Assembly (NCBI RefSeq): GCF_003288805.1
Contig: NZ_NHYK01000001.1
Span: 92,811-156,810 of the forward strand
DNA from: Helicobacter sp. 10-6591
GTDB taxonomy: Bacteria > Campylobacterota > Campylobacteria > Campylobacterales > Helicobacteraceae
Length of the DNA stretch: 64,000 nt
Reading direction: 5' to 3'
The position numbers and the translations under genes were made by a program. The notes under the pieces were generated by a model. It was not told the origin of the DNA. It did not search any database and saw only the letters and a list, made by a program, of their open reading frames with translations. Positions 18,771-27,674 of this stretch are shown here, piece by piece (within the stretch, counting starts at the first letter, position 1; each line of letters starts with the position of its first letter).

Positions 18771-20111
18771 ATGAAATACTTTGTATGTATTCTTGGATTT
18801 ATTACCTTTTTATACTCTTACGGGATGGCTGATAGTTATCCTTTAGGGGATACAAAAGACAATCTCCAGACCTACCAAAATCCTTTGCCTAGCAGTGTAA
18901 TCCAAGACTTTAGAGATATCATAGAACAAAATCCAAAAATCAAACAACTCCAATTAGAAATCAATTCTCTTGAAAATCGCAAAAAAGCCCAGAGTAAATG
19001 GAATAACCCGAGTTTCAATCTCGCTTACAATAGTGCGAATATACAAAAACCTCTCCTATTAGGCACAAGTGATATGCAAAATATTGCATTTGGTCTCTCA
19101 CAAAGCATTGATTTGAATTTAAAGTCCCTAGCCCAGAGCAAAGTTACAAACGTAGAAATTGAAATAAAAATTCTAGAGCTAAAAAATCTCAAAAACGAAT
19201 ATATGCTAAACCTCATGGTCTCTATGATTGAATCGCATAAAAACAAGCTTATTTTGGAATCTATCAAGCAATCTTTAGGGAATCTAGAAACAATTTTTAC
19301 AAGTCTCAAAAAATCAAAAAAATTTAATCCAATCCAAGCCCAGAAGCTCAAAGTCGCAGAAGCACGGCTAAAAATCAAGCAAAATCAGATAGAAAATGCA
19401 CTAAATAATTCACATATTGCTATAAGTGAAATAGATTTCCACAAGGCACCACAGCAAGACTACAAAACAGACACAAAACATAATTCGCATTTGATAGATA
19501 CCAAATATGATTTATTCCTTTTCCCATCTAAAGAAGCACAAGATATCATTATGCACAATACACAGAACGATGACTTTATCCCGTCTCTTTTAGCTCAGAA
19601 TCTAGAGCTACAAATTGCTAGGCATAAAATAGTGCTAGCAGAGCAAAAACTTGTATTTGCTAAAAAATCTACCTTGCCAAATTTTGGTATGAACCTCGTG
19701 TATATGTCACGTGCTGATAGAAGTGATTTATTTGGGCTTGGTGTCTCTGTGCCACTGCCAATATATGGCAAGGAACAACGGACAATCGCAGAAGCTAGAG
19801 AGCAGAAACTTGCACAAGAATATGGATATCTTAGTGTAGAAAATAAACTTACCCACTCTACAAAAACACTTCTCAAAAAGTTTTTACTTCTTAAAAAAAA
19901 TCTTAGTGTGATTGAGGAGAATCTATTGCCTGCAAATACTGCGATAATAGACCTTTACAAGCACCACTCTACGAGCCAAGCTGAAGGGTTTATAGAATTC
20001 TATAATGCGCTCAACGAAAAAATTGATACACAGATTCTACAAATACAGATTTTAAGTGAAATAGCAATGATTTATTGGAATCTGCAGATACTTAAAGGAG
20101 AAATTCTATGA
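18771..20111 (+). CDS. crdB: Outer-membrane efflux protein (TolC-like) of metal exporter, CrdB
   Basis: A 446-residue protein with a signal peptide (about 20 residues) and long helical segments with heptad character, as in CusC/TolC outer-membrane factors. It would form the outer channel of a tripartite metal pump. Sequence conservation is low; the call rests on N-terminal SKWNNPSFNLAYNSANI, a later FGLGVSVPLPIYGKEQ (a common outer-membrane-factor motif), and its place between crdA (3 bases) and czcB (4-base overlap). Confidence 0.85.
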   Translation: MKYFVCILGFITFLYSYGMADSYPLGDTKDNLQTYQNPLPSSVIQDFRDIIEQNPKIKQLQLEINSLENRKKAQSKWNNPSFNLAYNSANIQKPLLLGTSDMQNIAFGLSQSIDLNLKSLAQSKVTNVEIEIKILELKNLKNEYMLNLMVSMIESHKNKLILESIKQSLGNLETIFTSLKKSKKFNPIQAQKLKVAEARLKIKQNQIENALNNSHIAISEIDFHKAPQQDYKTDTKHNSHLIDTKYDLFLFPSKEAQDIIMHNTQNDDFIPSLLAQNLELQIARHKIVLAEQKLVFAKKSTLPNFGMNLVYMSRADRSDLFGLGVSVPLPIYGKEQRTIAEAREQKLAQEYGYLSVENKLTHSTKTLLKKFLLLKKNLSVIEENLLPANTAIIDLYKHHSTSQAEGFIEFYNALNEKIDTQILQIQILSEIAMIYWNLQILKGEIL

Positions 20112-21094
20112 ATCTCAAAAAAATCCTATTGATTCTCTCTATCACATTACTCAATGCTCATGCGACTGAAAACAAAATAGGTATATTCCCTAGCGTAGCC
20201 GTAAAAAAGGAGCAGATACAAGATTCCAAAAAGTATTACGCACGTTTGAGTGAAAACGAAGGCTCTGTGTATAGTCTTAGCGTACGAGCTGATGGCTATA
20301 TACAAAAGCTATTTGTAGAAAACAACTTCACAAATGTAAAAAAAGGAGAGAAGCTTTTTTCGTTTTTTTCCCCTGAGATTTTGGATGCACAAAGTGAGCT
20401 TTTAGCAGCTTCTAGCCATAGCTACAGACAGCTTGCAAAAGAAAAACTAGAATTTTTAGGTGTAGATAAAAAAGAAATCCAAAAAATGCTTAAGACACGC
20501 ACTATACTCAATGAAATTACCTACTACGCACCATTTTCTGGAATCGTATTTGCAAAAAACTTCAATGTGGGTAGCGGAGTCAAAAAAGGCAATGAAGTTT
20601 TTAGGATTGTCAATCTTGATACTTTATGGGTGGTAGTGAGTATCAACCAAGAGGATTTGGAATTTTTAAAAACCTCACAAAAAGAAGCATTTGTAGAGAT
20701 TGAAGGTATAAAAAATACCAAATTCCCTATAACACTTGATACCATCTATCCAAATGTGGTTGATAATTTTCTCCAAGCCCGTTTTATCTTGCAAAATAGC
20801 TATATTGATTCTCAGCCTACATTTTTCCCAAATGCGTTTGCCTATGTCTCTATACAATCCCCAAAGCGAGAAGCACTCACTCTCCCTAAGCAATCTGTGC
20901 TGTATAAAAATGGTAAATATTTTGTGTTTGTCAAAGATAATGGGGAAATCCTGCCTAAGCAAATCCAAGCTACAAGAATCTTAGGCAGCCAAAAATATGA
21001 GATACTCCACGGGTTAGATGAGGGCGAAGAAGTAGTTAAAAACGCACTTTTTGTGGTGGATTCTGACGCGCAAAATAATGGAGATTTTGAATGA
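20108..21094 (+). CDS. czcB: Membrane-fusion (periplasmic adaptor) protein of metal exporter
   Basis: The 328-residue adaptor links the RND pump to the outer-membrane channel. It has an N-terminal signal/anchor, a lipoyl/barrel-sandwich half with VRADGYIQKLFVENN near residue 60, a short hairpin, the second lipoyl half with YYAPFSGIVFAKNFNVGSGVKKG near 140 (read as adjoining motifs), and a beta-barrel region. It overlaps crdB and czcA by 4 bases each, indicating translational coupling. Metal specificity (Cu+ likely) is inferred from the crdA neighbour. Confidence 0.88.
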   Translation: MNLKKILLILSITLLNAHATENKIGIFPSVAVKKEQIQDSKKYYARLSENEGSVYSLSVRADGYIQKLFVENNFTNVKKGEKLFSFFSPEILDAQSELLAASSHSYRQLAKEKLEFLGVDKKEIQKMLKTRTILNEITYYAPFSGIVFAKNFNVGSGVKKGNEVFRIVNLDTLWVVVSINQEDLEFLKTSQKEAFVEIEGIKNTKFPITLDTIYPNVVDNFLQARFILQNSYIDSQPTFFPNAFAYVSIQSPKREALTLPKQSVLYKNGKYFVFVKDNGEILPKQIQATRILGSQKYEILHGLDEGEEVVKNALFVVDSDAQNNGDFE

Positions 21095-24000
21095 AAGAAC
21101 CCACACAAACCCACGCTCACCATTCCCAAAATGCGTTTATAGATTCCATTATTTTATGGAGTGCGGAAAATAAATTTATTATTTTGCTTATAAGCTTTTT
21201 ACTTGCTTTGGGCTCATTTTTCATACTCCCTAAGCTTCGTCTTGATGCACTCCCAGATTTAAGTCCTCCACAGGTTGTATTACAAATTGATTTTCCAAAC
21301 CAAGGAGCGAAAATTATCCAAGAGCAAGTAATGTATCCGCTTGTCTCTAGCCTCATGTCGATTGCAAATGTAGAAGTCGTGCGTGGGATCGCCGGCTATG
21401 AAAATGCTCTTGTTTATGTTATTTTCAAAGATAAGACAGACTTATATTGGGGCAGAAGCAGAATCTTAGAGCAACTAAACCAAGTTCAAAATCTCCCTCC
21501 TCAAGCAAAAATCTCTTTAGGTAGTGATTCTACAAGTGTTGGTTGGGCTTACCAATATGCCCTATTGAGTGATAACAAAGATTTAAGCCAACTCAAAGAT
21601 TTGCAAGACTTCTATTACCAATATGCTTTTTTAAGCATTGATGGTGTGAGCGAAGTAGCGAGCATTGGTGGATTCTCGCAAAATTATGAAATCACACTTG
21701 ATAATGAAAAACTACTGCTTTATGACCTCAGTCTTAAAGAAGTGCTAGATTCCATACAAAAAACTAATAACGATAGTGGTGGTGGCGTACTTATAGAAAG
21801 TGGCTTTGAAAAAATCATACAAGCAAAAGGTTATATACAAAATACACAGGATTTAGAAAATGTCATTATCAAGCTTGTAAATGGCATACCATTGAAGCTT
21901 AAGGATATAGGCGAAGTAAGGATTGTGCCTAAACCTCGAAGGGGTATAGCTGATTTAGATGGCAAGGGTGAGGTAGTCGGGGGGATTGTGATAGTCAAAT
22001 ATGGCGGGAACACATACCAAACCTTACAAAAAATCAAAGAAAAGGTAAATGAGCTTAACGCCGCAAATGATGGGGTGAGTATCACTCCTGTTTATGATAG
22101 AAGCAAACTTATTGAAGATTCTCTATTTTCACTTCTGCATACATTGTTTGAAGAATCTCTTATTGTGCTCATTATCACGGCCATTTTCTTATTGCATTTT
22201 AGAAGTGCCCTTGTAGTAATTATAACCCTCGTGCTTTGTGTGCTTTATACGGCATTGCTTATGTGGTGGTTTGGAATAGAATCAACCATTATGAGCTTAG
22301 GTGGCATAGCCATTGCCATTGGTGCGATGGTCGATGCAGCTATAGTGATGATTGAAAATGTGCATAAGAATCTCAATCATTCTACACAGCCAATGCGTGA
22401 AAAAATCATCATCCAAAGCACCCAGCAAGTCGGCTCGCCTATATTTTTTGCACTCATTATCGTTGTGGTTTCATTCCTACCGATTTTCGCACTCAATGGA
22501 CAAGAAGAGAAGCTCTTTGCCCCACTGGCTTTTACCAAAACCTTTGCGATGCTCTCTGGTGCGATTCTTTCTATAACAATCGTGCCTATTTTGATGCTGT
22601 TTTTCCTCAAAGGCAAGATAATCGCTGAGACAAAGAATCCAATCAATATGTTTTTTATAAGAATCTACCGCTTTGCTTTGGTCTATACATTGAAGTTTAA
22701 GTGGATTTTTTTGGCTTCTTGCGGGGCTTTGTTTGTGTTCTCACTTGGGATGTATAAAAAGCTCAATTGGGAATTTATGCCCCAAATTAATGAAGGCATA
22801 ATGATGTATATGCCTGTTACAAACATCTCGCCAAGCATTGATATGGCTGCTACTTATCTCAAAGAGGTAGATTCTATCCTTGCAAGCTTCCCTGAAGTAG
22901 AAAATGTCTTTGGCAAAGCCGGTAGAGCTAATACAAGTAGCGACCCTGCACCTTTAGCAATGCTAGAAGTTTATATCCACCTCAAACCCAAAGAACAATG
23001 GCAAGAAAAGCTTACTTACGCACAATTACGTGAAAAGTTTGAAAGTGCCCTGCAAATACAAGGTCTTACAAATTCTTGGACCTACCCCATCCGCGGACGC
23101 ACCGATATGCTTTTAAGCGGAATCCGCACGCCTCTAGGTATCAAGCTCTATGGTAATGATACAGAGCTCTTACAAGAGATTTCCTTGCAGATAGAATCCC
23201 GCCTGAAGAAGCTAGAGCAAAGCCTCTCAGTTTTTGCTGAACGCGTAAATAGCGGATATTATGTAGAGATAAAAATTGATGATGAAAAATTAGCGCGTTA
23301 TGGCGTGCAAAAAGATTCTATTTTTACCCTGCTTAATACTGCTATCGGCGGAATGGAGCTAACAAGAAAGATTGAAGGCAGACAAAACTACCCCATATCA
23401 ATGCGGTTATTAGATACACAACGCAATGATATACAATCACTCAAAGAGATTTATATCAAAACAGCTCTGGGATTCCGCCCTTTAGATGAGTTAGCAGACA
23501 TTACATACGCTAGCGAGCCCAGTATGCTTAAAGTAGAAAATGGCTTAAATGTGAATTACATCTACATCACGCCACGTGTCAGTGCAAAGAGCTACAAAGA
23601 AGCGGCTAAAGAAGCACTAAAGGATTTGGAATTGCCAAACGGATATTTTTATGAATTTAGCGGAGAGAGTGAATATATAGAAAAGGCTTTAGATTCTTTG
23701 CAATACATCATTCCGTTTAGTCTTTTTATGATTTTTGTGCTGATATTTTTTGCGCTTAAAAATCTTTCTTATGCTTTGTTGTGCTTTTGTGCCTTGCCTT
23801 TTGCGATAATGGGTGCATTTTTGGCCATTGATTTGCTAGGGTTTAACCTCAGTATTGCTGGAGTGGTGGGAGTTTTAGCATTACTTGGTGTAGCCACTGA
23901 GACAAGTATTGTAATGCTTTTGTATCTGCAACACGCTTACCAAGATATGCAATTACACACTCCAAACCCGGTAGAGAAGGATTTGCAAGAGTGCGTCTTG

Positions 24001-24219
24001 CAAGGGGCTGCATTGCGTGTGCGTCCAAAGCTTATGAGTGTATTTTGCATTATCGCTTCACTTTTGCCAATAATGTTTTCAGAAAACGTAGGCAGTGAGA
24101 TTACAAAGGCAATCGCCGCACCAATGCTTGGAGGTATGATAACTAGCACTATCTTAACGCTTTTTATAATCCCTATTTGCTTTTACTTATTACACAAAAG
24201 AGATTTAAAAAGCCTATAG
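21091..24219 (+). CDS. czcA: RND heavy-metal efflux pump CzcA/CusA type
   Basis: The 1042-residue inner-membrane transporter has twelve predicted helices and two large periplasmic loops, as in the HME-RND family. The fourth helix carries GAMVDAAIVMIEN (from residue 411), whose Asp and Glu are the proton-relay residues of metal pumps. SLGSDSTSVGWAYQYAL and GRTDMLLSGIRTPLGIK also fit this family. It would expel copper or similar ions with CzcB and CrdB. Length is normal and the frame is intact. Confidence 0.94.
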   Translation: MKEPTQTHAHHSQNAFIDSIILWSAENKFIILLISFLLALGSFFILPKLRLDALPDLSPPQVVLQIDFPNQGAKIIQEQVMYPLVSSLMSIANVEVVRGIAGYENALVYVIFKDKTDLYWGRSRILEQLNQVQNLPPQAKISLGSDSTSVGWAYQYALLSDNKDLSQLKDLQDFYYQYAFLSIDGVSEVASIGGFSQNYEITLDNEKLLLYDLSLKEVLDSIQKTNNDSGGGVLIESGFEKIIQAKGYIQNTQDLENVIIKLVNGIPLKLKDIGEVRIVPKPRRGIADLDGKGEVVGGIVIVKYGGNTYQTLQKIKEKVNELNAANDGVSITPVYDRSKLIEDSLFSLLHTLFEESLIVLIITAIFLLHFRSALVVIITLVLCVLYTALLMWWFGIESTIMSLGGIAIAIGAMVDAAIVMIENVHKNLNHSTQPMREKIIIQSTQQVGSPIFFALIIVVVSFLPIFALNGQEEKLFAPLAFTKTFAMLSGAILSITIVPILMLFFLKGKIIAETKNPINMFFIRIYRFALVYTLKFKWIFLASCGALFVFSLGMYKKLNWEFMPQINEGIMMYMPVTNISPSIDMAATYLKEVDSILASFPEVENVFGKAGRANTSSDPAPLAMLEVYIHLKPKEQWQEKLTYAQLREKFESALQIQGLTNSWTYPIRGRTDMLLSGIRTPLGIKLYGNDTELLQEISLQIESRLKKLEQSLSVFAERVNSGYYVEIKIDDEKLARYGVQKDSIFTLLNTAIGGMELTRKIEGRQNYPISMRLLDTQRNDIQSLKEIYIKTALGFRPLDELADITYASEPSMLKVENGLNVNYIYITPRVSAKSYKEAAKEALKDLELPNGYFYEFSGESEYIEKALDSLQYIIPFSLFMIFVLIFFALKNLSYALLCFCALPFAIMGAFLAIDLLGFNLSIAGVVGVLALLGVATETSIVMLLYLQHAYQDMQLHTPNPVEKDLQECVLQGAALRVRPKLMSVFCIIASLLPIMFSENVGSEITKAIAAPMLGGMITSTILTLFIIPICFYLLHKRDLKSL

Positions 24220-24352
24220 TATTTATCTGTGCAAGCGCTCTTCTGATTCACCAAAAAATCACATCTCAGGATAGAGCCAAAAGACCACAAAAACTCCATT
24301 TGAGCGTATCCTGCGCATTAAATGCCATTAGCGTATTGCGTGCTTCTTACCA

Positions 24353-25891
24353 CTATTTGACACAACATGACAATTTCTCAGTTAAGTTCTTATCCACAAT
24401 TTTTGCACATTCACAGCCATCTTTTATCGCCCATACTACAAGGCTTTGTCCCATTTTCGCATCACCACACGCATAGATCTTTTTATGGCTTGTGAGATAA
24501 TTGTTTGTTTTTATATTGGTTTTGGAATCCAGTTCTACCCCAAAGGTTTTACTCAAACCATCCTCTGCCCCACTAAACCCCATAGCCAATAAAACCAAGT
24601 CAGCCTTATAATGCTTTAAAGAATCCGGTTTTTCTCTGCTTACTCTCTTGTCTTCTAAGCTCCATTCTAGTTGTACCGCTTCTACTCCGCATACTTGGCC
24701 ATTTTTAGCAACAAATCTCTTAGTAAGCGTCTGGTACTCTCTTATATCTTTGCCAAAATGCTCTATGGCTTCTTTGAGACCATAGTCTGTGCTGAATGTA
24801 TCCTTTTTCAAAGGCCAAGGATTAGAATCTAAGCGGGTTTCTGCCTTTTTAGGACTTCTTTCAAAACGTGTGATTGATTTGGCTCCTTGCCTTAAAGCCA
24901 CAGCGACACAATCCACACTTGTATCCCCACTCCCGATGATCAGTACATCTCTATTTTTTGCAAGATCTCCACCTTTTTGGGAATCCAGCAAGCTCTTGGT
25001 ATTAAGCGTAAGAAAATCCATAGCAAACATGACGCCCTTGCTCTCTCTACCCTCAATACACAAGTCGATAGGCTTACTTGCGCCTGTTGCCAATACTACT
25101 GCGTCAAATTCTTTGAGAATATCTTTTGCGATTTTTTGGGAATTTATGTTGTGGTTTGTTTTGAACTCAATCCCACTTTGGCGCATAATCTCAAGGCGGC
25201 GAGTGACAAAGCTTTTATCAAGCTTCATATCTGGGATTCCATACATTAATAGCCCACCTGCTCTGTCGCTTCGCTCATACACTATGACACTATGCCCCTT
25301 AGCATTAAGTTCCCACGCACACGCAAGCCCTGCAGGTCCGCTACCGATGATTGCTACCTTTTTACCACTGCGCTTTTTGGGGATATATGGCTTCACAAGT
25401 CCAGCAGAGAAGGCATTTTCGATGATTGCAAGCTCGTTGTTTTTTATCGTTACAGATTCTCCATTGATAGCACAGACACAAGAATCCTCGCATGGTGCTG
25501 GACAGACCTTACCTGTAAAGTCTGGAAAAGGATTTGTAAGACTTAACCTATCATAGGCCTCACTCCATAACCCGTGATAGATAAGGTCATTCCACTCTGG
25601 GATAAGATTACGCAGAGGGCAGCCCACATCTCCACCACTTATAGGCTTTGCATTATCCTCTGCACAAGCTATCACACCCATATCCATAGAATCCATACTC
25701 TGCTGTGCTTTAGCGATAATGCCGGTATGACAAAATGCCACACCACAATCCATACACCGCCCACCTTGAATCTCTTGCTCTTGTTTACTTGGCAGAAAAT
25801 AAAACTCCTTATAGTGCTTGAGTCTTTCTTTTGGTGCTAGCGCATTTCCTTCTTTTCTCTCATAGTCTAAAAATCCTCGCGGGTTACCCAT
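24353..25891 (-). CDS. gltD: Glutamate synthase small subunit
   Basis: GltD feeds electrons from NADPH to GltB for making two glutamates from glutamine and 2-oxoglutarate. The 512-residue flavoprotein has N-terminal cysteines for 4Fe-4S clusters (C46, C49, C54 in the CMDCGVAFCHTG block and a second set around CPLRN and CPAPCEDSC), the FAD motif GSGPAGLACAWEL near 182, and the NADPH motif GSGDTSVDCVAVALR. A strong AAAGGAGG precedes the ATG. It is 11 bases downstream of the DUF262 gene, which separates it from gltB. Confidence 0.93.
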   Translation of the reverse strand: MGNPRGFLDYERKEGNALAPKERLKHYKEFYFLPSKQEQEIQGGRCMDCGVAFCHTGIIAKAQQSMDSMDMGVIACAEDNAKPISGGDVGCPLRNLIPEWNDLIYHGLWSEAYDRLSLTNPFPDFTGKVCPAPCEDSCVCAINGESVTIKNNELAIIENAFSAGLVKPYIPKKRSGKKVAIIGSGPAGLACAWELNAKGHSVIVYERSDRAGGLLMYGIPDMKLDKSFVTRRLEIMRQSGIEFKTNHNINSQKIAKDILKEFDAVVLATGASKPIDLCIEGRESKGVMFAMDFLTLNTKSLLDSQKGGDLAKNRDVLIIGSGDTSVDCVAVALRQGAKSITRFERSPKKAETRLDSNPWPLKKDTFSTDYGLKEAIEHFGKDIREYQTLTKRFVAKNGQVCGVEAVQLEWSLEDKRVSREKPDSLKHYKADLVLLAMGFSGAEDGLSKTFGVELDSKTNIKTNNYLTSHKKIYACGDAKMGQSLVVWAIKDGCECAKIVDKNLTEKLSCCVK

Positions 25892-25902
25892 TCTTGCCTC
25901 CT

Positions 25903-27615
25903 TTAGTGTTGTTGGTTAAAAATAGTTATATCCCATATTTCTATAAAATCTTTTATAAATTGTTTTGTTCGCTTTTTGATCTTATTTTCATCCCATTCTT
26001 TTTTATTCAATAATTCCTTTGTGATTAGCAAATCAGCATTTTTGCTAATTCCATTGAGCTTGCTTTGCCAATCAAGATTCTGCAAAGCGGAATTAAGCTG
26101 GCCTTTTACTAAAGTCATATTGCCAATTTGATAAATTAACCCTTCTGCTTTTTCATCATCTACTCCTATATTTTTCCAATGTTCGTCCCAATCCGATGGC
26201 ATGAGATGCTCTAGCGTATAGACATATTGAAGTTCTATTATGTCTTTATACTCTTTCTCTTTGTGCCGTCTATAAAGCTCTATCCAAAACAATATAAGTC
26301 TTGCAGAGTGATTGTTTATATCGTATAACCATTCTTTTACATAATCGATTTGCAAACAAGATAAATATGCTTTGCTTTTTTTAATTTCATTTTTTAAGAA
26401 TTCTTGCAAACCACCATTTTCTTTTTGAGATTCTTTAATTATTCTTGCAAAAAATTTATTGTAGTTTTTCTTGTGAGAATTACATAAAATCAAAATTTCA
26501 AGCATATATAAGCATTGCCTATAGGTCTGCTCATCTTTTTGCAATGTATCCTTTAAATAAATCACGAGCGGTAAAACACTATGTATCTCGAAAGTATCAA
26601 CAATATGAAAAAATCTTTTTTCGTATTCGTCAAATATAAACATTGTATCTTTGTCTATTTTTGGAAAGTTAAAATATATATTTGCTAATTTTTGAATACA
26701 TGATAGTAAATTTTCTAATTCTTTTTTTGTTTCTTTTTTGTCTATTGTTCTTATATAATCTTTATATAATGAACTCAATTTTTCCAATGAATGTTTGTCT
26801 GGATCAAATAGTCCTTTTATGATTGCAAAAGCATGTAGAAATATTTCACTTCTTACGCGTTTTATTCTGCCAGTAGGTATTTCTGCGTTCCAAAACTCTC
26901 GATTTTCTTTGCTTTCAAAAGTAGATTCCCAATACTTTTCATACCAATTGGTTGCTTGCTCTTGGTCAGTTTCTTTTATCGCCTTATCAAACAAGGCATT
27001 TTTTATGATGTCTGTCGCAGTTAGCTTTTCACCAGTAGAATTTATAGAATCGAAAATCTTTTGTTCGTCCTCATTGGCGTTTAGGCACACTACTACCCAA
27101 AGTTTACTATCTATTATATATTGCATAAAACTGAATGTTTTATTATTGTCAAACGATTCAACTCGTGATTTAAAATAATTAAAGCAGCCAAAAATGCCTT
27201 CATCTTCTTTAGGATCAATAGCAGATGAATCTTGAAGGATTTTTATGTATTTTTCTCTATCAAATTTAGAGTGGTAAATTTTTGGTTCATTGTCTGTGTA
27301 TGTCTCAAATAGATAATCTTTAAAATAGTTTTGGTTACTTGGCTCTAGACTATTGTATAAAACTTTTATTAAAATAGAAAAGGTTGTCAATCTCTGCTGT
27401 CCATCTATCACCATAGAAAAATTATCCTGCCCTTGCTGGCGCTTGATAATAACAGAACCTAAAAAATGCTCTTTTTTGCTTTCAAAACTCTCTTTCAAAT
27501 CATTGAAAAACTGCTCCCAATGTTCCTTTTTCCAAACATATGCTCTTTGAAAAAAGGGGATAGTGAGTCTTTTTTCATCTCTAACAAACTTAAATCCATT
27601 TTCTCTTGCTTCCAT
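25903..27615 (-). CDS. GmrSD-type defence nuclease (DUF262 + DUF1524)
   Basis: A 570-residue single-chain protein. The N-terminal DUF262 (ParB/sulfiredoxin-like) domain shows IPFFQRAYVWKK near residue 19 and the DGQQRLTT motif at 71-78, thought to bind and hydrolyse nucleotide. The C-terminal DUF1524 (HNH-like) domain shows LEHLMPSDWDEHW near 466, then IGNMTLVKGQLNSALQN. This is the domain order of GmrSD type IV restriction enzymes, which cut phage DNA carrying modified (glucosylated) cytosines; related proteins have other defence roles. A GGGAG site precedes the ATG. It lies inside the gltB-gltD row (59 bases from gltB, 11 from gltD), an unusual place. Activity against modified DNA is inferred from the family. 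Confidence 0.85.
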   Translation of the reverse strand: MEARENGFKFVRDEKRLTIPFFQRAYVWKKEHWEQFFNDLKESFESKKEHFLGSVIIKRQQGQDNFSMVIDGQQRLTTFSILIKVLYNSLEPSNQNYFKDYLFETYTDNEPKIYHSKFDREKYIKILQDSSAIDPKEDEGIFGCFNYFKSRVESFDNNKTFSFMQYIIDSKLWVVVCLNANEDEQKIFDSINSTGEKLTATDIIKNALFDKAIKETDQEQATNWYEKYWESTFESKENREFWNAEIPTGRIKRVRSEIFLHAFAIIKGLFDPDKHSLEKLSSLYKDYIRTIDKKETKKELENLLSCIQKLANIYFNFPKIDKDTMFIFDEYEKRFFHIVDTFEIHSVLPLVIYLKDTLQKDEQTYRQCLYMLEILILCNSHKKNYNKFFARIIKESQKENGGLQEFLKNEIKKSKAYLSCLQIDYVKEWLYDINNHSARLILFWIELYRRHKEKEYKDIIELQYVYTLEHLMPSDWDEHWKNIGVDDEKAEGLIYQIGNMTLVKGQLNSALQNLDWQSKLNGISKNADLLITKELLNKKEWDENKIKKRTKQFIKDFIEIWDITIFNQQH

Positions 27616-27674
27616 ACTTTAGACTCCCTATACTATAAAATTTTAATTGCCTATTTTTCATAGGATCTTGGATT

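Noticed and set aside
24789..25556. 255-codon open frame antisense to gltD
   Set aside because: Fully inside the gltD gene on the other strand, no recognisable domain or start signal; a shadow frame.
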